In this document: in pieces, positions 5,231 through 5,658 of the stretch | How positions within the stretch are numbered: the stretch's first letter is position 1 | How the letters are laid out: the number at the start of each line of letters is the position of its first letter | NCBI RefSeq assembly: GCF_001279725.1 | Contig: NZ_LGDE01000087.1 | Span: 1 to 5,658, forward strand | From: Streptomyces sp. WM4235 | GTDB taxonomy: Bacteria > Actinomycetota > Actinomycetes > Streptomycetales > Streptomycetaceae | DNA: 5,658 nucleotides | Direction: 5' to 3' | Notes under the pieces: model-generated | Databases searched by the model: none | What the model saw: the letters and a program-made list of their open reading frames with translations, nothing else | What the model was told of the DNA's origin: nothing | Program-made: the position numbers and the translations under genes

Positions 5231-5658
5231 ATGTCTGCTTCGTCGACCGCTCGTCGTGTCGCCGCGACCGTCCTCGCCGCCGGCGCCATCGTCTCGGCCG
5301 CCGCTCTCCCCGCCACCGCGGCGGACCGGGGTCATGACCGACACCCGCGGGTGGAGATTTCTCGGGTCCAGGCCGACAGCCCCGGACGTGACGACCGCTC
5401 CAACCGTTCTCTGAACGGTGAGTGGGTGGAGATCCGCAACACGACCCGCCAGCCGGTGAACGTGCGTGGCTGGACGCTGCGTGACTCCGACGGCAACCGC
5501 TACCGCTTCAACGACACCCGTATCGGCGGCCGCGCCACCATCCGCATCCACACCGGATTCGGCCGCGACACCCGCACCGACCTGTTCCAGGGCAAGCGCG
5601 ACCACGTCTGGGACAACCGCGCCGACACCGCCACCCTGCGCGACGACCGCAACCACAC
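5231..5658 (+). CDS. Secreted lamin-tail-domain protein, 3' end outside the window
   Basis: An open frame of 142 codons starts at ATG 5231 and runs off the right edge. A GAGGGG ribosome site (5219-5224) lies 6 nt upstream. Residues 1-30 are a signal peptide (ARR, then an Ala/Val core, then an ATA cleavage motif). From about residue 42 a lamin-tail (LTD) Ig-like domain follows: VEISRVQAD, NGEWVEIRNTT, VNVRGWTLRDSDGNRYRF, ATIRIHTGFG, DHVWDNRADTATLRDD. LTD proteins of this compact secreted type are frequent in Streptomyces. The fold is known from nuclear lamins and from bacterial secreted proteins, often linked to nucleases or surface attachment, and no enzymatic residues are visible here. Arg and Asp content is very high. 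The visible part is probably nearly the whole protein, but a C-terminal addition cannot be excluded. Confidence 0.9.
   Translation, partial: MSASSTARRVAATVLAAGAIVSAAALPATAADRGHDRHPRVEISRVQADSPGRDDRSNRSLNGEWVEIRNTTRQPVNVRGWTLRDSDGNRYRFNDTRIGGRATIRIHTGFGRDTRTDLFQGKRDHVWDNRADTATLRDDRNH

Noticed and set aside
4907..5656. Minus-strand frame of 249 codons at the right edge
   Set aside because: It is antisense to the lamin-tail gene, which has a clear signal peptide, ribosome site and conserved domain motifs.
1..5658. CRISPR array, tRNA, rRNA or riboswitch
   Set aside because: No regularly spaced direct repeats, tRNA cloverleaf with TTCGA-type arm, or known riboswitch core could be found on either strand by reading.

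Overview
The window is GC-rich DNA from an actinobacterium, almost certainly Streptomyces or a close relative. The evidence is strong G/C bias at third codon positions, long GC-only hairpin terminators without T-tracts, a DUF397/DUF5753 regulator pair, and secreted proteins with Ala-rich actinomycete signal peptides. All family assignments were made by eye from motifs; no database search was run.

Layout. Positions 1-330 are a scar of three gene ends abutting: the C-terminus of a probable P-loop kinase (minus), the C-terminus and terminal end of an IS transposase (minus), and the last codons of what looks like thiC (plus), followed by a 14-bp hairpin terminator (337-381). Positions 382-896 hold no gene I can name, only weak or decayed ORFs. 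A perfect 24-bp stem (897-955) closes a minus-strand unit made of a DUF397 protein (958-1158) and the C-terminal third of a DUF5753 regulator (1155-about 1448). The regulator's helix-turn-helix half is missing.

The core of the window is a divergent pair. On the minus strand is a 304-residue exported protein with two duplicated cysteine-paired domains and a C-terminal membrane anchor (1507-2421). On the plus strand is a 658-residue secreted trypsin/V8-like serine protease (2500-4476) with a Thr/Pro linker before the protease domain and five 52-54-residue propeller-type repeats after it. A 15-bp hairpin (4506-4538) lies between the protease and a small convergent ORF of 45 codons (4566-4703). 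Positions 4704-5230 hold no convincing gene but several inverted repeats. The right edge cuts a secreted lamin-tail-domain protein (5231 onward).

How the genes may work together. Three of the four well-supported full-length or edge genes are extracytoplasmic. The protease and the anchored protein share one 78-bp divergent control region, so co-regulation and a common cell-surface job are plausible but unproven. I see no obvious new defence or mobile system. The most distinctive items are the protease with its alternating repeat array, the duplicated-domain anchored partner, and the orphaned DUF397 gene beside a beheaded regulator.
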